From: DAOTWA01 sp034435955
GTDB taxonomy: Bacteria > Chloroflexota > Anaerolineae > Anaerolineales > Anaerolineaceae
Reading direction: 5' to 3'
Assembly (NCBI GenBank): GCA_034435955.1
Contig: DAOTWA010000027.1
Location: 39,236 to 103,235, forward strand
DNA: 64,000 bases
In this document: positions 17,836 to 25,942 of the stretch, one piece after another
Layout of the letters: every line of letters starts with the position of its first letter
Position numbering within the stretch: position 1 is the stretch's first letter
Position numbers and translations under genes: made by a program
The notes under the pieces: generated by a model
Seen by the model: the letters and a program-made list of their open reading frames with translations, nothing else
Told to the model about the DNA's origin: nothing
Databases searched by the model: none

Positions 17836-19957
17836 TCTGCACCTCCGCCGCGACTGGCAGATGGCGCAGCACCTGCTGAAAGGCGCGCAGGAGCTGGCCT
17901 TGCTGCTCATAGCCCTGCTCGCCCAGCTCACACAGCCCCAGGAAGATGCGCCTGCGGCAGCGTCGGATCAGGCCGGCGGCCAGGCGGTAGAGCGCTTCCT
18001 GACGCGTCTCAAACTCGTCTGCATCGGTCCATCCTCGGCCGGCAGGCCACTCCCGGCTGAGCACGTATGGATGGGTTAACGGCTGATCCAGCCGTTCCCA
18101 CCAGCCAGCGCTGCCTACATCCAGCCAGAATTGGACCTCGACCGGGCGATTGGCCATCAGAAAGGTATACGCCGGCGCCAGCAGGACAGCGTCTTCCAGG
18201 CCCCTCTGCCAGGCCTGCAGGTACTGGGCAGCGATCACCCCTTCCCTCACCATCCGCACATATTCCTCGGCAAGGGTAAAATCCTCCAAAGTCGGCGCAG
18301 CGGACATCACCCAACGGAACTTGCGCGCCGATTCAATGAGCGTGGCTGCGGCCGCGCCTGCGTCATAATTGTGGTGAAAGCCATATCCTGGCTGGGATAA
18401 AACCTCACCAAAGAGCCGGCTGAAGAAGGCATCCAGCTCAATCTTGGGGCCTTGACGGTAGGCTTCGATCCAGTCGCGCAGAGCCTGATAGCGCTGTCCA
18501 CTTGTGTAGGTGATACGCTGCTGCATCTCGGTTCGAATGGCGTCGAAGCCGCCCAAGATATTCTCGCGCGGCCGATAAACGATCTCAGCCAGCAGACGCG
18601 CCCGTACCAGGTCCAATCCTTCGATGGACTGCATCAGGGCAAAGGCGACCTCGGTACGCGTCGGGCGGGGCTGCCATTCAGGGTGGGCCAGATGGGCCAG
18701 GGTGAGCAAACAACGTACAGCCGGCTCTTCGCGCAGGCTGCGGGAAGGGCGATGGGTGCGTACAGGTATCCCAAGGCGCTCGAGACGGTAAGAGAGCGAG
18801 AAGCGCAGCGCATCGGAGAGGAAGGGCGCCAGGACGACGATCTCACCGGGAGGCACATTCTGCCGGTTGACCAGATGATCGATGCGCATAGCCACCCAAT
18901 CCAGCATCTCAGGATAAAAACGCTGGTACTCGAAAGAGAAGGATGCGCGGATTTCTTCGGGCGCCGGTTCTGCTTCTTCCGTGGAGACGGATACCCGTCC
19001 AAGTACGCGCGCCAGGCGATTGGACAACCCGCGCAAACCAGGACTGCTGACGAAGCTCTCCTGCAGCGTGAGCCTGGTCTGGCAATGATCTTTCAACGCG
19101 TATCCGCTCAGCGGATCGGCGGCCAGGAAGCGTCTGAAGCCGGCCTCCCAATCGTAAACCAGCAAGGCCGATTGGGTGTGAGGAAGCCAATCCGTTAATA
19201 TGTCGTGCGCGAAAGGGCTGTCCTCTTCCACATTATCCACGATCAGGTGCCGGTAGCGGCTGAATAAATATTCCCGGAATATGGGCAGCGGCCAAAGGTG
19301 GCGTTTGAATACTTCCACCTGCAGCGAAAAATCCAGCAGATTGTTTTCCAGGCAGTAGCGGCGGAAGCGCGTGGCGCATTCCTGGGCATCTGCATAGACG
19401 CGGGCCTGGGAGCCCTCGCCAATCCAGGCGCTGGAGAGGCGTTGTCCGATTTCCTCGTACGGGAAACCCACCAGCGCAGCCTTGTTAAGGTTATCGAGAA
19501 TCTGGCCATACAGGCGGTTGGGATCGATGATCAGAGATTCAAACAGGCCCTGGTTGAGGGCAGGTCGAACCAGACGCGCCATGAAGTACTGCGCGGTTTC
19601 CAGGGTCAGGAAAGTGGGCGGGTTTTGCGGTCTGGCGAATCCAGCCGCTCCGGCGACCAACGGCCAGAATAAATCCACCATACGCTGGGCCAACCCGCCC
19701 ATGGTAGCCAGATTAATGAGGCCGGGCGAATCCAGCGCCGGATCGCGTGCGGCCTGCAGATAGGGCGCTCTCAGCGTCCGTTGCGGGACAATCACCAAGA
19801 TCGATCCCGGTGTTATTCCCGCTGAGATCAACGCCCGTAGGCGAGCCACCGCGGCGGTCGTCTTACCGCAACCCGCCGCTCCTTCGATAAAAGCGGAGCC
19901 TTCCAAAGGGAGGTCGACGATTTCTTTCTGCCGTGCAGTCAGAGGGATGGCAGACAT
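17828..19957 (-). CDS. Degenerate SF1 helicase-like protein (possible RecC/AddB-like scaffold)
   Basis: 709 residues from ATG 19957 (the GTG just before is an alternative). Walker A is intact, EGAAGCGKTT (25-34), but later motifs are eroded. Walker B reads HLIVDNVEEDSPF, with Asn242 where catalytic Glu is expected. The GDxxQS motif III is replaced by VYDWEAGFRRF, the motif IV Arg is missing in LQESFVSSPG, and no VxTxHxxKGLE (V) or TRA motif (VI) exists. The 2B-like region GEIVVLAPFLSDALRFSLSYR is recognisable. The C-terminus has QPLTHPYVLS and LIRRCRRRIFLGLCELGEQ. It may bind but not effectively hydrolyse ATP, like the inactive partner in RecBC or AddAB. No ribosome site; it starts 6 bases after the DnaQ-like stop. 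Confidence 0.75.
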   Translation of the reverse strand: MSAIPLTARQKEIVDLPLEGSAFIEGAAGCGKTTAAVARLRALISAGITPGSILVIVPQRTLRAPYLQAARDPALDSPGLINLATMGGLAQRMVDLFWPLVAGAAGFARPQNPPTFLTLETAQYFMARLVRPALNQGLFESLIIDPNRLYGQILDNLNKAALVGFPYEEIGQRLSSAWIGEGSQARVYADAQECATRFRRYCLENNLLDFSLQVEVFKRHLWPLPIFREYLFSRYRHLIVDNVEEDSPFAHDILTDWLPHTQSALLVYDWEAGFRRFLAADPLSGYALKDHCQTRLTLQESFVSSPGLRGLSNRLARVLGRVSVSTEEAEPAPEEIRASFSFEYQRFYPEMLDWVAMRIDHLVNRQNVPPGEIVVLAPFLSDALRFSLSYRLERLGIPVRTHRPSRSLREEPAVRCLLTLAHLAHPEWQPRPTRTEVAFALMQSIEGLDLVRARLLAEIVYRPRENILGGFDAIRTEMQQRITYTSGQRYQALRDWIEAYRQGPKIELDAFFSRLFGEVLSQPGYGFHHNYDAGAAAATLIESARKFRWVMSAAPTLEDFTLAEEYVRMVREGVIAAQYLQAWQRGLEDAVLLAPAYTFLMANRPVEVQFWLDVGSAGWWERLDQPLTHPYVLSREWPAGRGWTDADEFETRQEALYRLAAGLIRRCRRRIFLGLCELGEQGYEQQGQLLRAFQQVLRHLPVAAEVQNV

Positions 19958-19963
19958 CACGGT

Positions 19964-20542
19964 TTAGATCGAACTTGTGGCCATGTGAAGCAGCAAAGCT
20001 CGCGCCAGCAGAGCATCATCCCGGGAGCGGTGGCTGTTAGGCAGCGGAATGTGGCACTGCAGCCCGGCGTTTTCCAGCGAGATCCAGCGGTAACTTCCTC
20101 GCCGCGAATCCCATTCCCCATGAAAAATTGAATAGATTTCCATTAAATCAACCAAATCGGGAGTGAAATCCCAGAGCAGTTGGCTGTTTCGATGGGACTG
20201 GCGCATCATACGCAGGTCGAAGGGGGCATTGTAGGCGGCCACGTGCCGGTTTTGCAGCAGCGCCTGAACACGGGGCCAAAGCTGCGCCCAAGTTGGCGCT
20301 CCCTGCACCATCTCATTAGTGATGCCATGGATGAGCATGGCGTCGCGCGGTATGGGCGTAAGTGGCTTTACCAGCGAATCGAGCAGAACTTTGCCATCCC
20401 AGTCGAGTATAGATACTTCGATGATCTCAGCCCGCTCGTCCAGGCCGGTGGTCTCGGTATCCAGGAACAGCGGCTGCTCGTTCAGCAGCTTGCGCGCCTG
20501 GAAGATGGCTGCCAGTCGATCTTGCTTGCGTAACGATAACAT
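19964..20542 (-). CDS. DnaQ-like 3'-5' exonuclease, first gene of the repair operon
   Basis: 192 residues. DEDDh motifs are visible: LFLDTETTGLDERAEIIEV (Exo I, Asp and Glu), HGITNEMVQGAP, AAYNAPFDLRMM (Exo II Asp) and HRSRDDALL (Exo III, His plus Asp). It removes 3' nucleotides from DNA, as the proofreading subunit or as a stand-alone repair exonuclease; it is far from any polymerase gene. It is the promoter-proximal gene of a six-gene operon and is preceded by a 19-bp palindrome. Confidence 0.9.
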   Translation of the reverse strand: MLSLRKQDRLAAIFQARKLLNEQPLFLDTETTGLDERAEIIEVSILDWDGKVLLDSLVKPLTPIPRDAMLIHGITNEMVQGAPTWAQLWPRVQALLQNRHVAAYNAPFDLRMMRQSHRNSQLLWDFTPDLVDLMEIYSIFHGEWDSRRGSYRWISLENAGLQCHIPLPNSHRSRDDALLARALLLHMATSSI

Positions 20543-20560
20543 GATCAGGTCCCTGCGCCA

Positions 20561-20585
20561 CTATCGGTGCGGCCGATAGAATATA
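20561..20585 (-). promoter_or_regulatory. Palindromic operator candidate beside a -10 box for the repair operon
   Basis: CTATCGG (20561-20567), five bases and CCGATAG (20573-20579) form a perfect 7-5-7 inverted repeat 19 bp long. It touches TATATT on the minus strand (20585-20580), so it would cover the transcription start 18-36 bases before the DnaQ ATG. It does not match the E. coli CTGT-N8-ACAG or B. subtilis GAAC-N4-GTTC LexA boxes. The -35 is not clear. Confidence 0.45.
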
Positions 20586-20686
20586 AGCAGGCAGTTGGCA
20601 GAAGATGGTGAAAGTTTATTCCATCTAGGTTGGTGTGTCAATCAGATCACCCACTCCCAGACGGCGGTGGTTGTCGGAAATCGGTT

Positions 20687-21562
20687 TTACCGGAGGGTCA
20701 GGGGGAAATAAAAGGAGTAGTTTTCGAACATGTCATCCTGGGTCAAATAGATCGAATCATCACTGCTCGACGTTTGAATTCCAGAACGCAATTCGACGCT
20801 TACGGTGTGCATCCCTTTGCCGGCGGCAAGCGTCCAAACCAGCCGCTCCTGGAAAGGCTGCCAGTTGCCCCATTCTCCGCCGTCGTTGCGCAGGCGCATC
20901 TCCGTCCAGATGTCTTTCCCATAAATGTATAGAGATACCTGCCGCGTATTGGTCTTGTCCGCCTCCCCGTCGATCACCACCGGGTAGACGTCAGGACGGC
21001 GCCCGAAGTCCTGCACCCAATAAGCGCTGGCGTAGCCCGAACCGATCTCGCGGTAATTTGGGTTGAGGATATTCTCACGATGGCCTGCGCTGCCCATCCA
21101 GGCTGTGACCACTGCCTGAGGATCGGGGTAATTCCAGGCGATATTCTCACCACGATAATCCGCGCCTGAATAATAGTTATCCAGCCGCGACGACCATGAA
21201 CACTCCCACACCAGATTTCCCTGTACACGGTCATAGGTATCGTGTTCGACGTACTGATCCTGGAGCATATCGGCGGCGTGATAGCGGGCTGCGTCGTCGA
21301 GGTGAGCGCTGCGCTTGAGCGGCGGCAGACCGTACTTCGCCCGCTCCTGATTGGTCAGCACGACCACCTGCTGTTCGTAATCAGCGTTCTCCGCCGCGAC
21401 CAGCGAGCCGCCGCAGCCGGTGAAGGTTGGCGTGAGCAGCGAACTGAGCGGCCCATCGACGGCAATCGCGCGTCCCGCTGCCGGAGAGACAGGCGCCAGC
21501 GACAGGATTAAATTTACGAGGAGGAGAGCAGCCAGCCGCTTACCGGGTAATGGTTTTGGCAA
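20687..21562 (-). CDS. Secreted CAP/SCP-domain protein
   Basis: 291 residues, TTG start with AGAGG upstream. An N-terminal signal peptide (LLLVNLILSLAPVSPAAGRA) is followed by a CAP domain: VVVLTNQERAKYGLPPLKRS, ARYHAADMLQ, the His-Glu pair in GENIAWNY and SAGHRENILNPNYREIGSGYA. About 90 residues of beta-rich sequence follow (YPVVIDGEADKTNTRQVSLYIYG). Bacterial CAP proteins of this kind are extracellular and of mostly unknown activity, with proposed lipid or carbohydrate binding. It is downstream of lipoprotein copy B on the same strand, with a 225-base gap between. Confidence 0.88.
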   Translation of the reverse strand: MPKPLPGKRLAALLLVNLILSLAPVSPAAGRAIAVDGPLSSLLTPTFTGCGGSLVAAENADYEQQVVVLTNQERAKYGLPPLKRSAHLDDAARYHAADMLQDQYVEHDTYDRVQGNLVWECSWSSRLDNYYSGADYRGENIAWNYPDPQAVVTAWMGSAGHRENILNPNYREIGSGYASAYWVQDFGRRPDVYPVVIDGEADKTNTRQVSLYIYGKDIWTEMRLRNDGGEWGNWQPFQERLVWTLAAGKGMHTVSVELRSGIQTSSSDDSIYLTQDDMFENYSFYFPLTLR

Positions 21563-21787
21563 TAAAAACCTCTATTACAGGTCTGCAGCCATGCAAGCAG
21601 ACGAATAGATATATGGTCTTACTATGGCTTACCAGGATGGGGCGATTATACCTCAAATAGGTCAGCTGAAGGAGTCACGGGTGACGTATTCGATATGATC
21701 GTATTCATATTTAATAAAATGCGGAACCGGCGCACTCAATAAGCCGGTTCCAACAGTGCAGGCTTATCAGCATCCGCCCATCGGCTG

Positions 21788-22750
21788 TTATGGCGTCGGA
21801 TTCTCCCAATAGGCCACCTGATCGAACGAGACGCTCAACTTCTCGGTTTGATTAGCCCCCACAAACAGTCCAAAACCGCCTTCCTGGACGAAGGTGCTGT
21901 CACTCACCTCTTTCAACAGCGTCCCATTGGCATAAAGTATGAAGCGGTTGTCGACCGCCATCAACCCGATCCGGTTGGTCTGGTTCGATCCGACCAGTAT
22001 GGGGGTGCCTTTCGTCCAAGGGATCAGCGATGTCATGGTCTTGCCGTCCCATTTGCGGAACGAGTAACGCCCGTCGCAGGTAAAACCGACCAAATAACCT
22101 TGATTAGCCGCCTGGATATCTGGCACACGCACAATGGCCCCGTAGCGGTCCCCACCCATGCAGGTCCCGATCTTAGCCGTCACCTCCAGATAGAAGTTTT
22201 TGACCTTTGGCCAGGACAACCGCCACCCGTCAGTCGTGGTCAGACCCGTCATCACCAGGGCCCCATCTTTGACCTCCACCGCAGTAAACTGATCCTCGCC
22301 GAGCGGCCAGTTGCGCCCATCGTTGAAGTTGTCCACCCAGGTCGGGCTGCCGAGGCGCAGTTTAGGATCTCCGGGTGGTGGTGTGAATGTGGGGCCAGCC
22401 GTCGCCGCAGGGGTGCCGGTCGCTGTCGGAGAGGCTGTGGCCGTGGCCGTTCCGCTTGGGACAGCGGTTCCGGTCGGCGCAGTTGTGCTGCCGGGCGTGA
22501 TAACCGTTTCAGTCGGCGGCGCCGGGTAAGCGGGCGTTTCCTGCGGCAGGACGGTGACCACCGCCGGGCCAGTGGGTTGGGGTGCGGTGGGCTGCGCTGC
22601 TGGTTTGGTTGCGGTTGGCATGGAAGTCAAGATTGCAGCCACCTGAGAGGCCATTTCTGCTTCGGACTGCGTTGGATTGGCCTGTTGCAGGATACCACAG
22701 GCGGTCAAAATAAAGGTCAGAGCGATAAAAATTATCCAGTTGCGCTTCAT
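21788..22750 (-). CDS. Thr/Pro-spacer lipoprotein with LamG/DUF1080-like domain (copy B)
   Basis: 320 residues. The lipoprotein signal MKRNWIIFIALTFILTAC has lipobox LTAC. The Thr/Pro/Ala spacer is long (about residues 45-135, many TPT, PTG and TAT repeats). The C-terminal domain begins LGSPTWVDNFNDG and contains DRYGAIVRVPD, GYLVGFTCDGRYSFRKWDG, NRIGLMAVDNRFILYANG and VSFDQVAYWENP. Every landmark aligns with copy A at 6845-7648, so the two are paralogues. Copy B has the longer spacer. Probably surface-anchored and glycan-related by fold; no enzymatic residues were assigned. Confidence 0.8.
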   Translation of the reverse strand: MKRNWIIFIALTFILTACGILQQANPTQSEAEMASQVAAILTSMPTATKPAAQPTAPQPTGPAVVTVLPQETPAYPAPPTETVITPGSTTAPTGTAVPSGTATATASPTATGTPAATAGPTFTPPPGDPKLRLGSPTWVDNFNDGRNWPLGEDQFTAVEVKDGALVMTGLTTTDGWRLSWPKVKNFYLEVTAKIGTCMGGDRYGAIVRVPDIQAANQGYLVGFTCDGRYSFRKWDGKTMTSLIPWTKGTPILVGSNQTNRIGLMAVDNRFILYANGTLLKEVSDSTFVQEGGFGLFVGANQTEKLSVSFDQVAYWENPTP

Positions 22751-22882
22751 GTTGGCAACCCCTTTTTCTCCTGTTTTTGGGCCAGTGCCGGCGACGTCAA
22801 GCCATGGACAGTCATTTGCATGACGTGCAGGGGCATAAAAAAGTTCCGCTCTATTTCATTATAGCCGGGTTTATGCCACAGG

Positions 22883-23776
22883 TCAGGAGAACATGAAGAT
22901 CAGCGCCACTCCGGCGATGGCCGCGAAGGTGCCGAACAGGGCCCGTACGCTCACCTTTTCCTTCAGCAGCCAGCGGGCAAAGGGCAACAACATGATTGGG
23001 GTAAGCGCCATCAAAGTTGAAGCAATGCCCACATAAGTCCGTTGCACCGCTACCAGGGACAGCCACACGCCGATTAATGAACCGATAAAGCTGCCAGCGG
23101 CGATGGTGCGCACCACTGCGCCATTTTTCAGCGCTTGTAAAGTTGGCAGGAGCTGTCCGGAGACAATGGTCACCGCCCACATAGCCAGCATGGCGATCAG
23201 CATACGGATGACCACTGCCGCCAGGGCCGGGAAGTCGCCGTAAAGCCCTTTCTTGGCCAGGATCAATCCGACGGCCTGGCCGATCGCTCCACCCAGGCCG
23301 CACAAAATGCCCAAGGCGAACTGCCGCGGTGTGCGTTGCCCACCATTGTCATTGCTGCGTTCCAGGATCACCCAGGACACACCCGCGACCGAGAGCAAGA
23401 TGCCGGCGATCTCTACAAGGGCGAGCTTCTCTCCCAGGAAGATCCACGCCATTATCGTGCTGATTACCGGCACGATGGCCATGATCAGCATGGCAAGTCG
23501 GGGTCCAATTAGAACAAAGGCTTGCATGAGAAACGAATCGCCCAGGGTCAGCCCTACCAGGCCAGACAGGCCCAACCAAAACCAGCGGTCGCTGCTCGCG
23601 GTAAATGGGATGGGACTGCCCGCCACCGCCCATTCTACCAGGGCGAGCATTACCACTGCGAACAACAGCCGCAGCCGATTGGTGGTCAATGAGCCGACCG
23701 TCTTGCCAGAAGAGGTGAAAAGCAAGGACGAAAGAGTCCATGAAAATGCTGTCAGTAATGCTGCCGCCTCGCCCAT
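22883..23776 (-). CDS. EamA/DMT-superfamily metabolite exporter
   Basis: 297 residues from ATG 23776 (AAAGGA 11 bases upstream); the open frame extends to 23896 without a ribosome site. About ten hydrophobic helices form two EamA repeats: GEAAALLTAFSWTLSSLLF opens the first and LGILCGLGGAIGQAVGLIL the second. The end of repeat one shows IMAWIFLGEKLALVEIAGI and the end of repeat two RWLLKEKVSVRALFGTFAAI, the E/K-rich exporter signature. The substrate is unknown. It ends 132 bases before lipoprotein copy B on the same strand. Confidence 0.88.
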   Translation of the reverse strand: MGEAAALLTAFSWTLSSLLFTSSGKTVGSLTTNRLRLLFAVVMLALVEWAVAGSPIPFTASSDRWFWLGLSGLVGLTLGDSFLMQAFVLIGPRLAMLIMAIVPVISTIMAWIFLGEKLALVEIAGILLSVAGVSWVILERSNDNGGQRTPRQFALGILCGLGGAIGQAVGLILAKKGLYGDFPALAAVVIRMLIAMLAMWAVTIVSGQLLPTLQALKNGAVVRTIAAGSFIGSLIGVWLSLVAVQRTYVGIASTLMALTPIMLLPFARWLLKEKVSVRALFGTFAAIAGVALIFMFS

Positions 23777-24378
23777 AATGTTCGTGTCCTTTCGCCAGAA
23801 ATATGGCCGATTATAACCGGTATTGGATGCTTTGTAAGTATTAATTTCTGAGCGCTCGGGCGTCAGCCAGCAAACCAGTGGCGACACAATCGCCATTTTC
23901 CCTTTGAGTGGATGAGGAAAGCCTGTTCGGTCTGTACACCGAAAGTCGTTAGCTGGCCGCCAGGATGGGTTTACCCACCATCGGTGCGGATACGGTTGAA
24001 GATTTGGACCGGTTGGCCGATCTGGTCTTCCGGCTCAACCATTGCCCGCCTGATCATTCGCATCCGCGATGAAGGTTCTCTCGATGCGGCGGATGGATGC
24101 GCTCCGCTCTGCTTGGCGTGTCCTGCTTTCCAGGCATGATAGATATTGATACTGGGGAATAAATTTAAGGGTTGGTCAATGGCGATCCATGGATCGCTTG
24201 ATCCTGAAAGAGAGGCTCACGAAGTCTTTGCGCAGGCCAATGGGTTGGCTGAATATATTTTTCAAGGAGGCGTCCACCACATACTCACCGGGGGACGTTT
24301 CCTGAAAGTGTGTCCGAACGAAATGCTGTCTTCTTGGCAGACTGGTCTGTTCCCACACCCCCAGACGCGCGTAAATGG
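23777..24378. other. About 600 bases without a supported gene
   Basis: Small frames exist on both strands, the longest being 78 codons from TTG 24146. None has a ribosome site plus recognisable sequence. A frame from ATG 23964 reads MGLPTIGADTVEDLDRLADL for about 35 codons before a stop and looks more protein-like than its surroundings, so decayed coding sequence is possible. The zwf transcript ends here without a clear terminator hairpin. Confidence 0.4.
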
Positions 24379-25932
24379 CTAATCGGATTTTGATCCCTGG
24401 CCAGATGGTGTGGCTGCGTTATCCCACGGGGGAATGTCATGCACTAGCCAACTGCGCCCATCCTGGGCGACCAAAATTACAGCGTCCTGCGGTCCCCAGC
24501 TTCCGGCGGTGTAATTAGGGAATGTGGCTGGGCTTTCCGTTTCCCAGGCATGGAGTATCGGTTCAAGAAGCGTCCAGGCCATCTCCACCTGGTCCGCCCT
24601 CATGAAGTTCGTGGCATCGCCCAGCATGACGTCGAGCAGAAGTGTTTCGTAAGCTTCTGGAGGCCTGGTCTTGAAAGCTTCTGCATACTGGAAGCTCATA
24701 TCGACCGTACTGATGTGCATGCTCAGTCCAGGCTGTTTGGCCTGAAAGCGCAAGACGATGCCCTCTTCCGGTTGTATGTGAATGATGATCCGGTTGGGCT
24801 GCCAGTTTTCGCTTGCCGAGCTTGGGAAAGATTGATGCGGCACGGGACGAAACTGAATGATCACTTGCGAGGTGTGAACCGGCATGCGCTTGCCGGTGCG
24901 CAGGTAAAAAGGCACATCCTGCCAGCGCCAGTTGTCCACGAACAGCTTGAGCGCGGCAAAAGTTTCTGCGGTTGAATCGGGACTTATTCCCGGTTCGTCC
25001 CGATAGGCAATGACATGCTGGCCTTCGATCCAGCCTGCTCCATACTGGCCGCGCACGGCGAATTTGTGGACTTCGTCCTCCGGAATCCGGCGGATGGCGC
25101 TCAAAACATCCATTTTTTTATTGCGAATCTCATCGGCTTCGAAAGAAACCGGTGGTTCCATGGCCACCAGACACAGAATTTGAAGTAGATGGTTCTGCAC
25201 CATGTCCCGCAACGCACCGGCGTGATCGTAATAGGAACCACGGTGTTCTACTCCGATTTGTTCGGCCACCGTGATCTGTACATGATCAATATATCGCCTA
25301 TCCCAAATCGGTTCGAATAATGCGTTAGCGAAACGGAAAGCCAGGATATTCTGAACGGTTTCTTTTCCCAAGTAGTGATCGATGCGGTAAATTTGGGACT
25401 CATCGAAAACGCTCCTGAGCTTTTGGTTGAGCGCGCGCGCTGATTCCAGATCTCGCCCAAAGGGTTTTTCCACCACGATCCGTGCCCGCTTCCGATCGCG
25501 GGACAGATGAGCCCTGCCGAGTTGTTCCGTGATGGGCTCCATCAATTGGGGCGGCGTAGCCAGGTAATAAATACGGTGGCAGCTTACCCCCAATCGTTGG
25601 TCATTCTTCTCCAGCGCGCCGCTTAAATTCTGGTAAATATCCGCGGTGGTAAAATCGCCAAAGATAAGGGTCCAGACGTGGGTAAATTCCTCCCAGTCAT
25701 TTGCATCCACCCGCCCATGGCGCGAGAACTGTTCTACCCCTTCCCGCAGGTGGTTGAAGTACTCATTGCGGTCGACTTCTTTTGCATCCAATCCAATGAT
25801 GTTGAAGTGGTCAGGCAAAAATTTCTCGAGGTATAAATCATAAATGGCGGGCACCAGTTTCCGCCAGGTCAGATCGCCCGCGGCGCCAAAAATTGTCAGA
25901 GTGCACGGCTCCGGTCGCAATTCAGCGTTCAT
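24379..25932 (-). CDS. zwf: Glucose-6-phosphate 1-dehydrogenase
   Basis: 517 residues from ATG 25932, with AGGGAAGAAAA upstream. Oxidises glucose 6-phosphate to 6-phosphogluconolactone with NADP. The coenzyme motif is IFGAAGDLTWRKLVPA (family GASGDL), and the substrate/catalytic motif is RIDHYLGKETVQNIL with the catalytic His region. It starts 10 bases after gnd and closes the pentose phosphate operon. No 6-phosphogluconolactonase gene is in the operon. Confidence 0.96.
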   Translation of the reverse strand: MNAELRPEPCTLTIFGAAGDLTWRKLVPAIYDLYLEKFLPDHFNIIGLDAKEVDRNEYFNHLREGVEQFSRHGRVDANDWEEFTHVWTLIFGDFTTADIYQNLSGALEKNDQRLGVSCHRIYYLATPPQLMEPITEQLGRAHLSRDRKRARIVVEKPFGRDLESARALNQKLRSVFDESQIYRIDHYLGKETVQNILAFRFANALFEPIWDRRYIDHVQITVAEQIGVEHRGSYYDHAGALRDMVQNHLLQILCLVAMEPPVSFEADEIRNKKMDVLSAIRRIPEDEVHKFAVRGQYGAGWIEGQHVIAYRDEPGISPDSTAETFAALKLFVDNWRWQDVPFYLRTGKRMPVHTSQVIIQFRPVPHQSFPSSASENWQPNRIIIHIQPEEGIVLRFQAKQPGLSMHISTVDMSFQYAEAFKTRPPEAYETLLLDVMLGDATNFMRADQVEMAWTLLEPILHAWETESPATFPNYTAGSWGPQDAVILVAQDGRSWLVHDIPPWDNAATPSGQGSKSD

Positions 25933-25942
25933 TTTTCTTCCC

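Noticed and set aside
24146..24382. 78-codon frame after the DMT exporter
   Set aside because: TTG start without ribosome site, overlaps the zwf 3' end, not recognised; composition not convincing as a gene.
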